In this document: one piece after another, positions 14,990-24,611 of the stretch
Numbering within the stretch: position 1 is the stretch's first letter
Layout: each line of letters begins with the position of its first letter
Source: Paracamarosporium sp. OC-R06-R3
Taxonomy: Eukaryota; Ascomycota; Dothideomycetes; Pleosporales; Didymosphaeriaceae
Reading direction: 5' to 3'
Length of the DNA stretch: 64,000 nt
Assembly (NCBI GenBank): GCA_019828545.1
Contig: JACVRA010000244.1
Coordinates: forward strand, 5,861-69,860
Notes under the pieces: generated by a model
What the model was told of the DNA's origin: nothing
Seen by the model: only the letters and a program-made list of their open reading frames with translations
The model's database searches: none
Translations under genes and position numbers: made by a program

Positions 14990-16130
14990 TAAAAAGGATA
15001 ATCTTAAACCCTAGTTTTATATTAATTTTAAGAAAATAAATAATATTATAATTAAGAATAGATACCTACTACCCTTAATCTAAGATCTATAAGATTAACT
15101 AGTATATATAAAGATATTTATTTATTTTAATATTAAAAACGCGTACTATTAGATCTAAATAAAGGAAGGTAAGAAATAAAAAACTACTTTTTAAACTAAG
15201 TATAAACTATTTAAATATAATATTATATTTTTTAAACTAACTAACGTACCTACTATATTCTAATAACGAATTAATATAGTACTATAAGAATACTTAAATA
15301 AATATACTATAGCCTACCTTAATAATGTCCTAATTTACTCTAAAGATAAGTTAAAATATAAGGAGTATGTAAAAGAAGTCTTATAAAGAATAATATAAGT
15401 AAAACTCTATTTTAAACTTAAGAAGTATAAATTTTATATTACTAAAATAATATTCCTAGGATTTATTATTAAGCTAAGACAACTTAAAGTTAAACCTACT
15501 AAACTAAAAGAAATAGTAGGGTAGAGAAAACTAGAATACTTAAAGGATATATAGTTATTCTTAAGATTTTATAACTTTTATAAAAAGTTTATACTAAACT
15601 AGACTAAGATTATAAAACTACTTACTTACTTTATAAAAAAGAATATACCCTTTAAATAGATAAAGAAATATAAATAAGTAATATATTAACTAAAAAGAAA
15701 ATTTATAAAAAAATTAATTTTATAAATTTTTAACTTAAGATAATCTACTATCTTTAAAATAGATGCTTTAAACTTTACTATAGAAATATACTTACTCTAA
15801 TACAACCCTAAGATAGACGAAAAATACCTCTATAATTACTTTTTTAGAAAAATAACTTTAGCTAAACTTAATTATAATATCTATAACAAAGAACTACTAG
15901 TAATAGTAGAAGCCTTTAAAATATAAAGAATATACCTCTAAAGGGCTAGATTTTAAATACTTATATTCTTAGACTATAAGAACCTTATGGAACTTATAGT
16001 TAATAAAGAATTAACTAGCTAATAAGTTAAATAAACACAAGTCCTTATAATATATAATTTTAAGATTATATATATAAAAGGAATGGATAATCTCTAAGTT
16101 AATGCCTTAAGTAGACAACTAGACCTTTAA
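14990..16130 (+). pseudogene. Reverse transcriptase and RNase H relic of element C
   Basis: The RT is visible as a block reading KKDNLKP followed by a F-x-F-K-K-I-N-N region, then the finger-palm segment with NAYYQI, a FKLTN motif (mutated FGLTN) and AYLNNVLIYSKD (mutated YLDDVLIYS). RNase H follows near 15,755, with an IDALNF start (mutated DASDFAIG), then LNYNIYNKELLVIVEAFK and a DNL-stop-VNALSR block (mutated DNLxADALSR). The order and spacing are those of Ty3/Gypsy pol. Catalytic Asp codons have become Asn or are followed by stops, so no enzyme can be made. Confidence 0.82.
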
Positions 16131-16359
16131 GAGAAGACTAAGGTCTTAAGAGCAATCCTTTAATTTAATAAAGATAGGATAATTATTTATAATATACTAA
16201 AGCTAGCTACTACTATTAAAAACTAGGGTAGTACGTAGTAAGACTAAATAAAAAAGAAAACTACTATTATAAAAGAAGGCACGTTATACCTATTAATAAA
16301 AACTATATATAAGGAGGATATAATTAGAATTTATAGAAGGATATACGTTCCTTTAAAAA

Positions 16360-17640
16360 TTTAAAGAGAGTTCGTATGGCAATTCCACGAGGCCCTAGCC
16401 CACGAATATTAAGGAATTAAAAGAATACTAGAATAATTACTATAGGATTACTATATTCTAAAAGTAAGACAAGTAGTTATAGAGGTACTATAAGACTATA
16501 TAGATTATTAATAAAATAAACTAAGTAGGTACGTACTATATAAATAGCTTTAACTAGTAGAGATTTTAGATAAACTATAGAACGTTATAACTATAGATTT
16601 TATTTTAGGGTTACCAAAATCTAAGAATTTAAACAACGGAGTAGAATATAATAGTATTATACTTAATATTAATAAGGTAATAAAATATATATATTTCCTA
16701 TCCTATAAAGAAAAAAGTAAAGTAGAGTACGTAGTATACCAATTTACCTTAATAATAATAGTATAATATAAAGTACTTAGTAAAATTATTATTAATAAAG
16801 ACGTATAATTTATATTAAAGTTCTAGCAAATAGCCTTTGCCCTAATTAGTATAAAATATAGTATATCTATAGCCTATTATTTATAAATAAATAGATAAAC
16901 TAAGAGGATAAACTAGATAGTATAAATATACCTAAGATACTACCTTAACTACTAATAAAATAACTAGGTAGGACTACTCCTAATAGCCTAGTTAATATAT
17001 AATAGTTTATAATATAGTACTATAAGAATTACGCCGTTCTTTATAAACTATAGATTTAATCCTATTATATACTAAGTACTAAGAACTATAAGGTCTTAGA
17101 GTAGTAATAGTAAAAAATAGATAAAATAAATTACTTAAATCTATTAATAGCTAAAACAAGACGCCTTGTTCTTATAAATAAGAATAGGGAAATATTATAA
17201 CTAGAAATATAAGAAGGTACTAATCTTTAGAAAGAGAGAGAAGGTCTAGCTATTATAAAAAAATATAGCTAGTATACGCCTATTAAATAAGCTGGATTAC
17301 CTTAAAATTAGACTATATAAAATTCTAGAATAAATTATACCTATTATATATAGGCTTAAGCTACTAAGTAGTATATAAATATACTTAACCTTTTATATTG
17401 CCCTACTAAAGAAGGTACTATAGGACGCTAAACTAGTAGTCTATAAAGTAAATATATATAAAGAATAGAATAAAGAATAGAAAGTTACTTATATTATAAA
17501 ATAATACTTAATAAATAGACAAAACTACTATAAGGTTAAATAAATAGGTTATAATAAGAAAGGAAACCTATAAAATAATACCTAAGAACTAAAAGAAAAC
17601 CTTAATTACCTTAAGAAGTTAAAGGAGTATTGGCTAAACT
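16360..17640 (+). pseudogene. Integrase and chromodomain relic of element C
   Basis: The HHCC-type segment begins EFVWQFHEALAHEY, followed by GIKRILE and a DYYILKVRQVV stretch, the expected N-terminus of Gypsy integrase. The central catalytic region is readable but full of stops. Near 17,530 a G-Y-N-K-K-G-N-L motif and an E-L-K-E-N-L-N-Y-L-K-K block mark a C-terminal chromodomain, which defines chromoviruses and is thought to direct integration to heterochromatin (established for the family). The coding part ends about 700 bp before the 3' LTR. Confidence 0.75.
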
Positions 17641-17689
17641 AATTTCTTATAGAAAACCTAGAGATATTAGAACTAGCGCCTAATTGCCT

Positions 17690-18346
17690 AGTAGTATATT
17701 AAAAGGATAGGCACTATTAGGGAAGTTAGGATAAGCTAAAAGAGGAGCTTAATTAAACTCCTCCTTATCTAGCTCTACCTTAAGTTAAGTATTTTAATTA
17801 AGCTCCCGCCTTTTAAAAAACTCTTTCTATTTATAAAGATGTATAACCTTAGCTTAAGTAGCTGCTACCTTATTAGTAGTAAGATAGAGTGCTTCTTTCT
17901 AAGCCCTTTCTACCTTATTACGGGCCCGTTTAGCTTTAACTAATTTAAATTAAATTTTAACTTACAACTAATTAAGTAATTTTACTATAGATTATAAGTA
18001 CCTCTACTTTAGGAGTAAGGAACTACTTACTAGCAGCCACCGTTACGCCCTTTACGTCGCAACGATGCCTAACAGAGGCCCGCACGCAGGCCTTACAAGC
18101 TAACTTCCTAAGAGTCTAGGAAGGAGCCACGACGCAGGGGAGGTTATTTTTTATACAACGGGAACACAGCATAGTAAGGAATCCATAGGAACTAATTTTA
18201 TTAATAAGAGTAAGACGTTTAGTAGTTTTATAAGAAGATATAGAGGGCTATAAATACTAAACTTATAATAGGGCCAGCCCCGCTAATATAGCCGGACCCC
18301 TACAACAGAATAACCCCTAGGCTAAGGGCTTAGAGGAGGGGGATGG
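17690..18346 (+). other. Transition zone where RIP saturation fades (element C 3' internal region)
   Basis: Base composition turns mosaic here. GC-containing stretches such as 18,022-18,140 alternate with AT-saturated stretches such as 18,180-18,270, and everything after about 18,280 looks unmutated. No reading frame is supported. This marks the right-hand limit of the mutated tract. Confidence 0.7.
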
Positions 18347-18802
18347 TGTTACGGCTATACCGCAACAAGGTAACTTGGCAATAGATTTTGCCGACGTTTT
18401 TGATGAAGACGATTCCTTTGTTCAGGAATCAGGTGATCTGCTATATGGGGATGATGCTGATCAGAACATGGAAACGTGACTCTGGGTCACGTGATGACTC
18501 TGTGGCTCTGAAGGATCTGCGAACTCTGCGCAGAGCCACCGATCCCACAGAGCCTACAGAGAAATCAGTCATATATAGCCAACCCAGATAGCCAGATAAG
18601 TCTTCATCGTCAATCCAACGATAGTTACCTTACTACCAGTTCACTGTGACGCACTGTGAAGATTACTACTGAGTCTTTGGCAACACATTCTCATAGTAGT
18701 TGATTGACGTTCAACCAATATCGGAATACTCCTGTAACCCCTCATCTCTCAACATACCCCTTCGAGGCAAGCTCAGCATTGTGCCAAGCGAGCCCCGTTA
18801 CA
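18347..18802 (+). repeat. 3' LTR of element C, nearly unmutated copy
   Basis: The LTR starts TGTTACGG and ends CGTTACA, giving imperfect short terminal inverted repeats with the TG..CA ends usual for LTRs. It is identical in length and collinear with the mutated left LTR. It contains a TATATA at 18,572-18,577 and a palindromic TCACGTGA near 18,486. Short open frames inside it are not genes. Confidence 0.92.
18572..18577 (+). promoter_or_regulatory. Putative TATA box of the LTR promoter
   Basis: The TATATA core sits in the middle of the unmutated LTR, where Gypsy LTRs usually carry the U3 promoter. It is a sequence motif only; transcription start is not known. Confidence 0.35.
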
Positions 18803-19053
18803 CGCAGCGTAGGGCTGATGAGGCCCAAAAGAAACACCTTAATTAGGTGGCACGTAGGGCCCAACAACAACACCAAAAAACGCTTAAGATAGCTCTATTA
18901 GCTCGTAAGATGACTGCAACACCTCGCCAGCAGAAGAAAACGCCTATAAAGGCACCTAATCAGCCTATAGAGGTAGATGAGGTTGCATCATCAGCATCAA
19001 CACCATCTACACGCAGAGGCCGATTGATCAAAACACCAAGCAGATATCAATAA
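18803..19053 (+). pseudogene. pogo/Fot1-like transposase, 3' part (C-terminus) resuming after element C
   Basis: After the target duplication the frame RRADEAQKKH continues into a Gln/Lys-rich tail and ends RRGRLIKTPSRYQ-stop at 19,053, the kind of C-terminus found on fungal pogo-family transposases. The frame is in phase with the segment ending at 11,729, so removing element C and one TSD copy restores continuity. One in-frame TAG remains (near 18,844, after HLN), consistent with a CAG-to-TAG change. Base composition is normal here, unlike the 5' part of the same gene. Confidence 0.68.
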
Positions 19054-19884
19054 TCTATATAGATAGCGATTATCGCCAGCCTCAATTGACCTCACTCCCA
19101 AGAAATCTCGTGATAGTAGCATGTTTTGGTGTATCTACAGTACAAAGTTGCTGGCTGATCGAGCTTGTTGGGGTGTGGCATGAGCTGACGCGTGGCACGA
19201 GCTGCCAAGAATCGGTACCAGTGGCCCGGTCGCAGCCAGCATTCCAAGACGCTGTGCTGCTCCACCGGGGTAAGGGTTTCTTGGTCATAGCTGCAGTACT
19301 CTCGTTCTGGCGCTGCACCTGGTGCACTAACACAGATACAGAGATTCAGTACCATAATTATAGTATGGTACTCACGCCCTACTATATGAGAAGTAAGCTG
19401 CGATACTATACTGTAGCTTGTACACTAATCTGAGATCGAGCCTATGTGAAAATATAGTTTGTATACGTAGTGTAGAGCGGTTCGTGCTGGAGGAAAGGAT
19501 GATTGTCGTGACCGTGTCACTTAATAAACATTATGCCTCTCTGCAGGTAAGATGATTGGCGATTACGCTCCCAACACTGCACTACCTTCATTAGAACGAC
19601 GCCGCATACCTCAAACCGAGCCGCACGGCCATTTTCTGGACGACAGCCCACTATCGGCTCGACAGTCCGTGCCGCTGCCGCGCCGCCGGCTGAACATATG
19701 CTCGCGGTTTTGCAAGGCTACTTACAGTTACTTCTTCACTCGACCATTCCGTCAACGACTCCTATCAACACCTCTATGACCAATCTATACAGAATTGAAC
19801 CTCAATACTAGCTTATCATGCAGCCCATTAAAGTTCACATAATTCGTAAGTAAAAGCACTCATTACATCTCATCTAGAGTGCTC
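19054..19884. other. Intergenic, no supported gene
   Basis: This lies between the transposase tail and the glutathione S-transferase. Several short overlapping frames exist on both strands (19,082-19,433) but none has recognisable homology or splice structure. A transposon terminal repeat may lie just after 19,053 but its partner could not be found. Confidence 0.5.
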
Positions 19885-20670
19885 ATGCTTTACTCCCTGC
19901 TAGCTGCCGGTCCGAATCCGTGGAAACCAGTCTTGATCCTCGAGGAACTTGGTGTTCCATACGAGCTCAACGTCTTCACTTTTGCGGTTGTCAAGGAGAA
20001 ACCATTTACCGACATCAATCCCAACGGTCGTGCCCCTGGTACGTTCATCGTTCGATCAGAATCAAATGTATGTAATTAACATGCGATAGCTATCGAGGAC
20101 CCGAACACCGGCCTCACTCTTTGGGAAAGCGGCGCTATCCTCCAATACATCATTGAGCAGTACGACACTGAACATCGTCTCAGCTTCCCTACGCTGAAAG
20201 AGAGGCATCTCTGCCATCAGTGGCTCGCGTTCCAGATCAGCGGGCAGGGTCCCTATTTCGGTCAAGCTGGCTGGTTCAACGTGCTACATCCAGAGAAGAT
20301 TCCTTCGGCTATTGAGCGTTACAACAATGAGCTGAAACGCATCTTGGGTGTGTTAGAGGGTGTGCTCAAGGATCGACAATGGCTTGTAGGAGACAAGATA
20401 ACATTTGCCGACATCGCCTTCGCTCCTTGGAATGACAGGATTGACGCTCTGATCCTCTGTGCTCCGTCCGAGAAGTTCGATGGTTTCCCAAATGTGCAGG
20501 CCTGGCATGAGCGTGTGACAAGCCGACCTGCGTGGCAGAGAGTCATGGAGAAGCGAGCAGGGTTCATGGAGGAGCAGGGTTTACAGGCCAATGGTATGCC
20601 CAAGGGTGTCAATTCGTTCCAGGAGTATCAGGAGATGATCGAGGCTGCCGCCGCTGAAAGCAAGATATAG
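19885..20670 (+). CDS. Glutathione S-transferase (Ure2p-like/GTT family)
   Basis: Glutathione S-transferases conjugate glutathione to electrophiles in the cytosol. Exons 19,885-20,038 and 20,090-20,670 flank a 51 nt intron, giving 244 aa. The N-terminal thioredoxin-like domain carries the AGPNPWK motif, then NPNGRAP with the cis-proline, and after the intron AIEDPNTG-LTLWESGAI, the glutathione-binding segment with the ESGAI motif. The C-terminal helical domain starts at FQISGQGPYFGQ and includes GDKITFADIAFAPW, the conserved N-capping-box region. An upstream ATG at 19,818 could join through a 34 nt intron (19,846-19,879) and keep the frame, but that intron is unusually short, so I prefer the ATG at 19,885. 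It is the first intact gene next to the RIP block. Confidence 0.88.
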
Positions 20671-21171
20671 GTCCTGCGTCTGTAGAAAACCTAGCACCAT
20701 ATGCATATTTGCACATTAGACGATGAATATCACTCTGTTAGCTGTGAGCTTGACTGGAATTAGTGTTGTGTAGTAATAACAATGATTCAGACAGTTCACT
20801 GTAGCTTGATAAGGATGACATATCCGGCAAATAACCTGAAATTCAAGTAACCATCAACAGGCGACCAATTTTGTGATTGGTTTTCCGAGGTAGCGTCCTA
20901 ACTAATTACAATGCGCAGCAAATTGCGGCCACACTACCTACTCCTGCGTTTGTGGCACCTTACTCTTCCAACTGCTTCATCGCGCATTCGCCCGTGATCG
21001 TCTTTCTTCTATCATCTCTGAAGCTGTAAGACCACCTATGCTCTTGAGGATGGAACCCAATTCTGTCAATTGTTTAGTTAATCAACGAAAGCGGCCAGAA
21101 AAAGCTTCCCTAATCTTAACAAGGAATGACTTACCCACGTTTGATATTGCGCTTTATTTCGTCAATATTAT
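20671..21171. other. Intergenic between convergent genes
   Basis: This is about 500 bp between the 3' ends of the GST gene and the dipeptidyl peptidase gene. No frame or RNA structure stands out. Confidence 0.5.
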
Positions 21172-23706
21172 TCACTTTGGTGGTTCTGTTCCCTTCAATT
21201 TTCGATACAGGAAATCCCTTGTCCTTTTCAACGCATATTGGTCGGTAGTTGCCACTCCATGCCCGCCACCTGGAATGAACAACAAGTCGTAGTCTTTACC
21301 CGCCTGATTCAGCGCGTTAACCACCTGCATTGTGCTTGCCGGATCCACATTCGTATCCAACTCTCCAACGCTAAGTAGTAGACTACCACTCAATTTATCT
21401 GCATTTGCAACATTAGAGCTTTCCTCGTAACTCTGATCCACAGGGTATCCCATCCAAGCCTCATTCCACCACAGCTTATCCATGCGGTTGTCGTGGCATC
21501 CACAGTCTGCGGCAGCAACACTGTAGAAGTCATTGTGGAAGAGGAGAGCACCCATAGCGTTTTGGCCGCCTGCGGAGCCACCATACACGCCGACGCGGTC
21601 AATGTCCATCCAAGGGCGCGTCGAAGCTGCCGCTTTCATCCAAGCGATGCGGTCAGGGAATCCTGCGTCTTTGAGATTCTTGTGGCATACGTCGTGGAAC
21701 GCTTTGGAGCGCCAGTTGGTGCCCATGCCGTCGATGAGGACGACAACAAATCCCTGGTTTGCAAGCCTGTGTGCTTCGTCATGCGACATGTACGCCTTCG
21801 GCACATAAAAGTCCTGCGGTCCAGCATAGATTTTTTCGATGACAGGATACTTAGTGCTGTTGTCCATCTCGTAGGGTCGGAAGATGAGGCCGTAGATTAG
21901 CGTAGAGTTGTCTCTTCCTGGTGCAGCAAAGCGCTCGGGAATGGGCCAGAGTACATAGTCTAAGTTGCCCGCCGAGACATCAGTAGTCATGTTCCCAGTT
22001 TCGGCGTCGCGCGTGACGGTCTTTTCAGCCATGTCCATGCGCGACCAAGTATCTGTGAACGTTGTACGGTCATCGCTAAAATACCATGAATGTGTGCCAT
22101 CGCCTTCAGTTAAGATCTTGAAACCTGAACCATCGAAGTTCACCCGTGCCAAGTGGGCATAATACGGGTCCTGGCCCGGCACGGCGCCGAACACCTTGAT
22201 CCAAATCTGCCGTTTCACTTCATCCACGTAGTCCACGGACCGCACTAACCACTCTCCTTTCGTGATCTGGTTCTTTAGCGTCCCGTTCTTCGTATCGTAG
22301 AGATAAAGGTGGTTCCAGCCATCACGTTCACTAGCCCAAATCAACTCGCTCGAGTTCGAGCTGGTGAGCTGTCGGTAATAGAGCTTATTCGAGTAGTCAA
22401 TGAATGTTTTGCTTTTCTCTTCGATCACAGCTCGCACATCTCCCTGGGTATTCATGCCGACTATACGTAAGACCTGGTGGCCTCTTTGGTTGTACACGAA
22501 ACGGAATTCGGTACCCTCCGCATTCCACCCACCATCTAGTGCATAAAGCTCGTATGGATTCTCGAACAGGGCGTTGTCAGTGGGGATCTCGCGTTTGTTC
22601 GTCAGATCGAATATTCGCGGCCGGTCAATAGTCACGTTGTCGCCAGGCTTTAGGTACTGAAATTGATGTAGGCGAGGTTGGAGCTGGTCGTCAGGGCTCG
22701 ACTCAACTTCGTAGACGGTGTGATCTTGTTCTCGTGTAGACTGGTAGATGACGACGAATTTGTTGTCCGGCGAAGGGTAAGTCCAGTTACTGAAAGGGCT
22801 GTCTTCTGTTCCTGTTGTAGACATTTTGATTTCCTGTCCGTTCGTATCCCGGAACCAGACATTATTGTCTCTGAAGAAAATACCCAAGTCATCGGTCGTC
22901 CCATTGCCCTGGCGCTTGATTAGGTCTCCAGAAGCCTTGCCCAGAGGTCTTGGAGTAGGAAGGCCCTTCTCAATGACAGCTGCCTTCTTCTCAGACCCAG
23001 CCGCGAAGCTCGCAATCACTTCATCATCCCTGGCTCTTGCAACTCGCCAGATATGGCCCTCATAGGTATGTTGACTTGTTGTGCGTCCGGCTTCAACATC
23101 CTGATAATGCTTCTTGTTACCGATACTATCAATCCAATATATCGACACGCGCCACTTTGTGCGGTTCACAAATTCGATTGCCGTCTCTTTCGAGCTGTTA
23201 GTCGTGTATCGTTCCTCAGCCAAAGGCTTCAATGTCTCCAAGGCTCCATCCTCGTGGATGTCACCCTGGATTGACGCTAAGACGCCTTCCTCAGTCCACT
23301 CCCAATTTTTCTCTCCAGCACGAAACTTCACGGTTGCGCGATCGTCACTGAGATCAATCGCTACGAACGGGAGATTTATAGCCGAAGCCTCGATCCCCTG
23401 TTGTTTGAGTGCCCGTGCCACTCCGTCGTGGTCAAAGGCAGGCTGGCGCAAGCCCTGGTCTGGGTCGATATAGACGAACTCTGACTCTTCCGGCGCATTG
23501 CTCTTCCGGAACCAGAATTTGTTACTGCCTGAAATCCAGTGAGGCCGCATTACTGTTGTATGCATATGCGCATCTTGATCTTTTAGCGCAATGTCGGTGG
23601 TGCGCTTATATGTAAAAGAATCTTGCAAAGTGGAGGCTTCAGATATGGAGGCAAAGAGCAAGGAAAGTGCAAAGTTGATGTAGCAAATGTATTGCGCCAT
23701 GATCAA
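21172..23706 (-). CDS. Secreted S9-family prolyl oligopeptidase (dipeptidyl peptidase IV-like)
   Basis: This is an 844 aa intronless serine peptidase of the DPP IV group, which removes N-terminal dipeptides, usually with Pro or Ala at position 2. An N-terminal hydrophobic signal segment (about residues 4-23, ending SISEAST) predicts secretion or vacuolar entry. Residues about 100-560 correspond to the beta-propeller domain. The alpha/beta-hydrolase domain holds the nucleophile in GGSAGG (Ser about 711), the acid in GELDTNVD (Asp about 784) and the histidine in GGGHG (about 816), so the triad is complete. Start could be the first or third codon (MIM). It lies convergent to the GST gene. Secreted DPPs of this type digest host or environmental protein; a role here is inference. 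Confidence 0.88.
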   Translation of the reverse strand: MIMAQYICYINFALSLLFASISEASTLQDSFTYKRTTDIALKDQDAHMHTTVMRPHWISGSNKFWFRKSNAPEESEFVYIDPDQGLRQPAFDHDGVARALKQQGIEASAINLPFVAIDLSDDRATVKFRAGEKNWEWTEEGVLASIQGDIHEDGALETLKPLAEERYTTNSSKETAIEFVNRTKWRVSIYWIDSIGNKKHYQDVEAGRTTSQHTYEGHIWRVARARDDEVIASFAAGSEKKAAVIEKGLPTPRPLGKASGDLIKRQGNGTTDDLGIFFRDNNVWFRDTNGQEIKMSTTGTEDSPFSNWTYPSPDNKFVVIYQSTREQDHTVYEVESSPDDQLQPRLHQFQYLKPGDNVTIDRPRIFDLTNKREIPTDNALFENPYELYALDGGWNAEGTEFRFVYNQRGHQVLRIVGMNTQGDVRAVIEEKSKTFIDYSNKLYYRQLTSSNSSELIWASERDGWNHLYLYDTKNGTLKNQITKGEWLVRSVDYVDEVKRQIWIKVFGAVPGQDPYYAHLARVNFDGSGFKILTEGDGTHSWYFSDDRTTFTDTWSRMDMAEKTVTRDAETGNMTTDVSAGNLDYVLWPIPERFAAPGRDNSTLIYGLIFRPYEMDNSTKYPVIEKIYAGPQDFYVPKAYMSHDEAHRLANQGFVVVLIDGMGTNWRSKAFHDVCHKNLKDAGFPDRIAWMKAAASTRPWMDIDRVGVYGGSAGGQNAMGALLFHNDFYSVAAADCGCHDNRMDKLWWNEAWMGYPVDQSYEESSNVANADKLSGSLLLSVGELDTNVDPASTMQVVNALNQAGKDYDLLFIPGGGHGVATTDQYALKRTRDFLYRKLKGTEPPK

Positions 23707-24611
23707 ATGTAGTTTAACGACTGTGGTTGCCTAGAATGACTGCGCTAGAGCCCTAACGAGCACTGCGTGACAATACCCAATAAACGAAGGATAGGTAAAG
23801 TCGATGCAACTGCGGACAGTGGGATCACTGGGGAATTAAATCGCAAAGCATGATGTACAGGATATTTGAGGAATGCGTCGTACTCGGTGTACTGCACTAT
23901 AGTCTGAGTATCCGGCGAAGACTCCTGAATATTGATTAGGGTCCCACCCACCTAAGGCTGTAATTGTGAATCGGCCTTGGCACCTTCTGCTCGGCCGAAT
24001 TTGTTTCACCTTCCCACTTCGCACGGATCGCCTCGCTTTACTCTCTGCGCTCCGTGCATGCGCCTCTAAATTTTCCGCTAATAATAAATATTTTCACGCC
24101 TTCCTGCACTACTATGTGTATGCAAAGTAGGATATCCTAGCAACTACCTGGCACTGATCGCTGCCATGAGGCTACCTGTGACAGGCTTAGGTTGGCCAAG
24201 ACTGGCCTAGGCTAACCCAAGCTGGGCGCGTAGTCGTGATATCATCCCTTATCACTCAAGGGTCGCATGTGTATTGCTGATAGATTGAGCGGCCTATGAA
24301 CATGAAAGAGGGCTTAATAGGAGTGCTTGGCTTCCTTATCAATGGATTTGGAGTATTGCAAAAGCTGCGACGGAATTCCATATTCCCCTCAATGGGCTGA
24401 ATCGCTGGATAATACTGAAAAACCTGCCCGGTGTGACGGACGATCCTATTGAACAAGACGATCATCCGATCGGACTTCGCTCTAGACATGTATCCATTGT
24501 GATGTTCGAGGATTAACGCGTACGGCACATCGAAGACCCAAGGATTACCAATTTAAGAAGCCAATTGGGTTGCCCTTGATCACATGCATAACTCCTCGTG
24601 ATGGCATCAAA
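23707..24611. other. Intergenic, no supported gene
   Basis: This includes the upstream region of the dipeptidyl peptidase gene. Short frames (23,745-24,024 and 24,256-24,528) show nothing recognisable. A GGCC-rich imperfect repeat occurs near 24,190-24,225. Confidence 0.45.

Larger units (their letters stand above)
11730..18802 (+). mobile_element. Chromovirus-type Ty3/Gypsy retrotransposon C, complete with both LTRs and TSD
   Basis: This is a 7,073 bp element bounded by two 456 bp LTRs (11,730-12,185 and 18,347-18,802). The 5 bp flanks are TATAG on the left and CGCAG on the right, which are identical once C-to-T and G-to-A changes are allowed, giving a target site duplication. Internal order on the plus strand: Gag (about 12,500-13,050), reverse transcriptase (about 14,990-15,500, with AYLNNVLIYSKD), RNase H (about 15,755-16,130), integrase (about 16,360-17,200, zinc-binding segment REFVWQFHEALAHEY-like) and a chromodomain (about 17,490-17,640). 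The interior is hypermutated and cannot encode protein. Mutation density falls off from about 17,690 and vanishes by about 18,280. Confidence 0.9.

Noticed and set aside
1..18346. Mitochondrial DNA insertion or contamination as the cause of the AT-richness
   Set aside because: Domain relics of Gypsy elements and transition-only differences between LTRs explain the composition better than organellar origin.
18388..18591. Open frame inside the right LTR
   Set aside because: It lies wholly within the 456 bp LTR of element C and has no counterpart domain.
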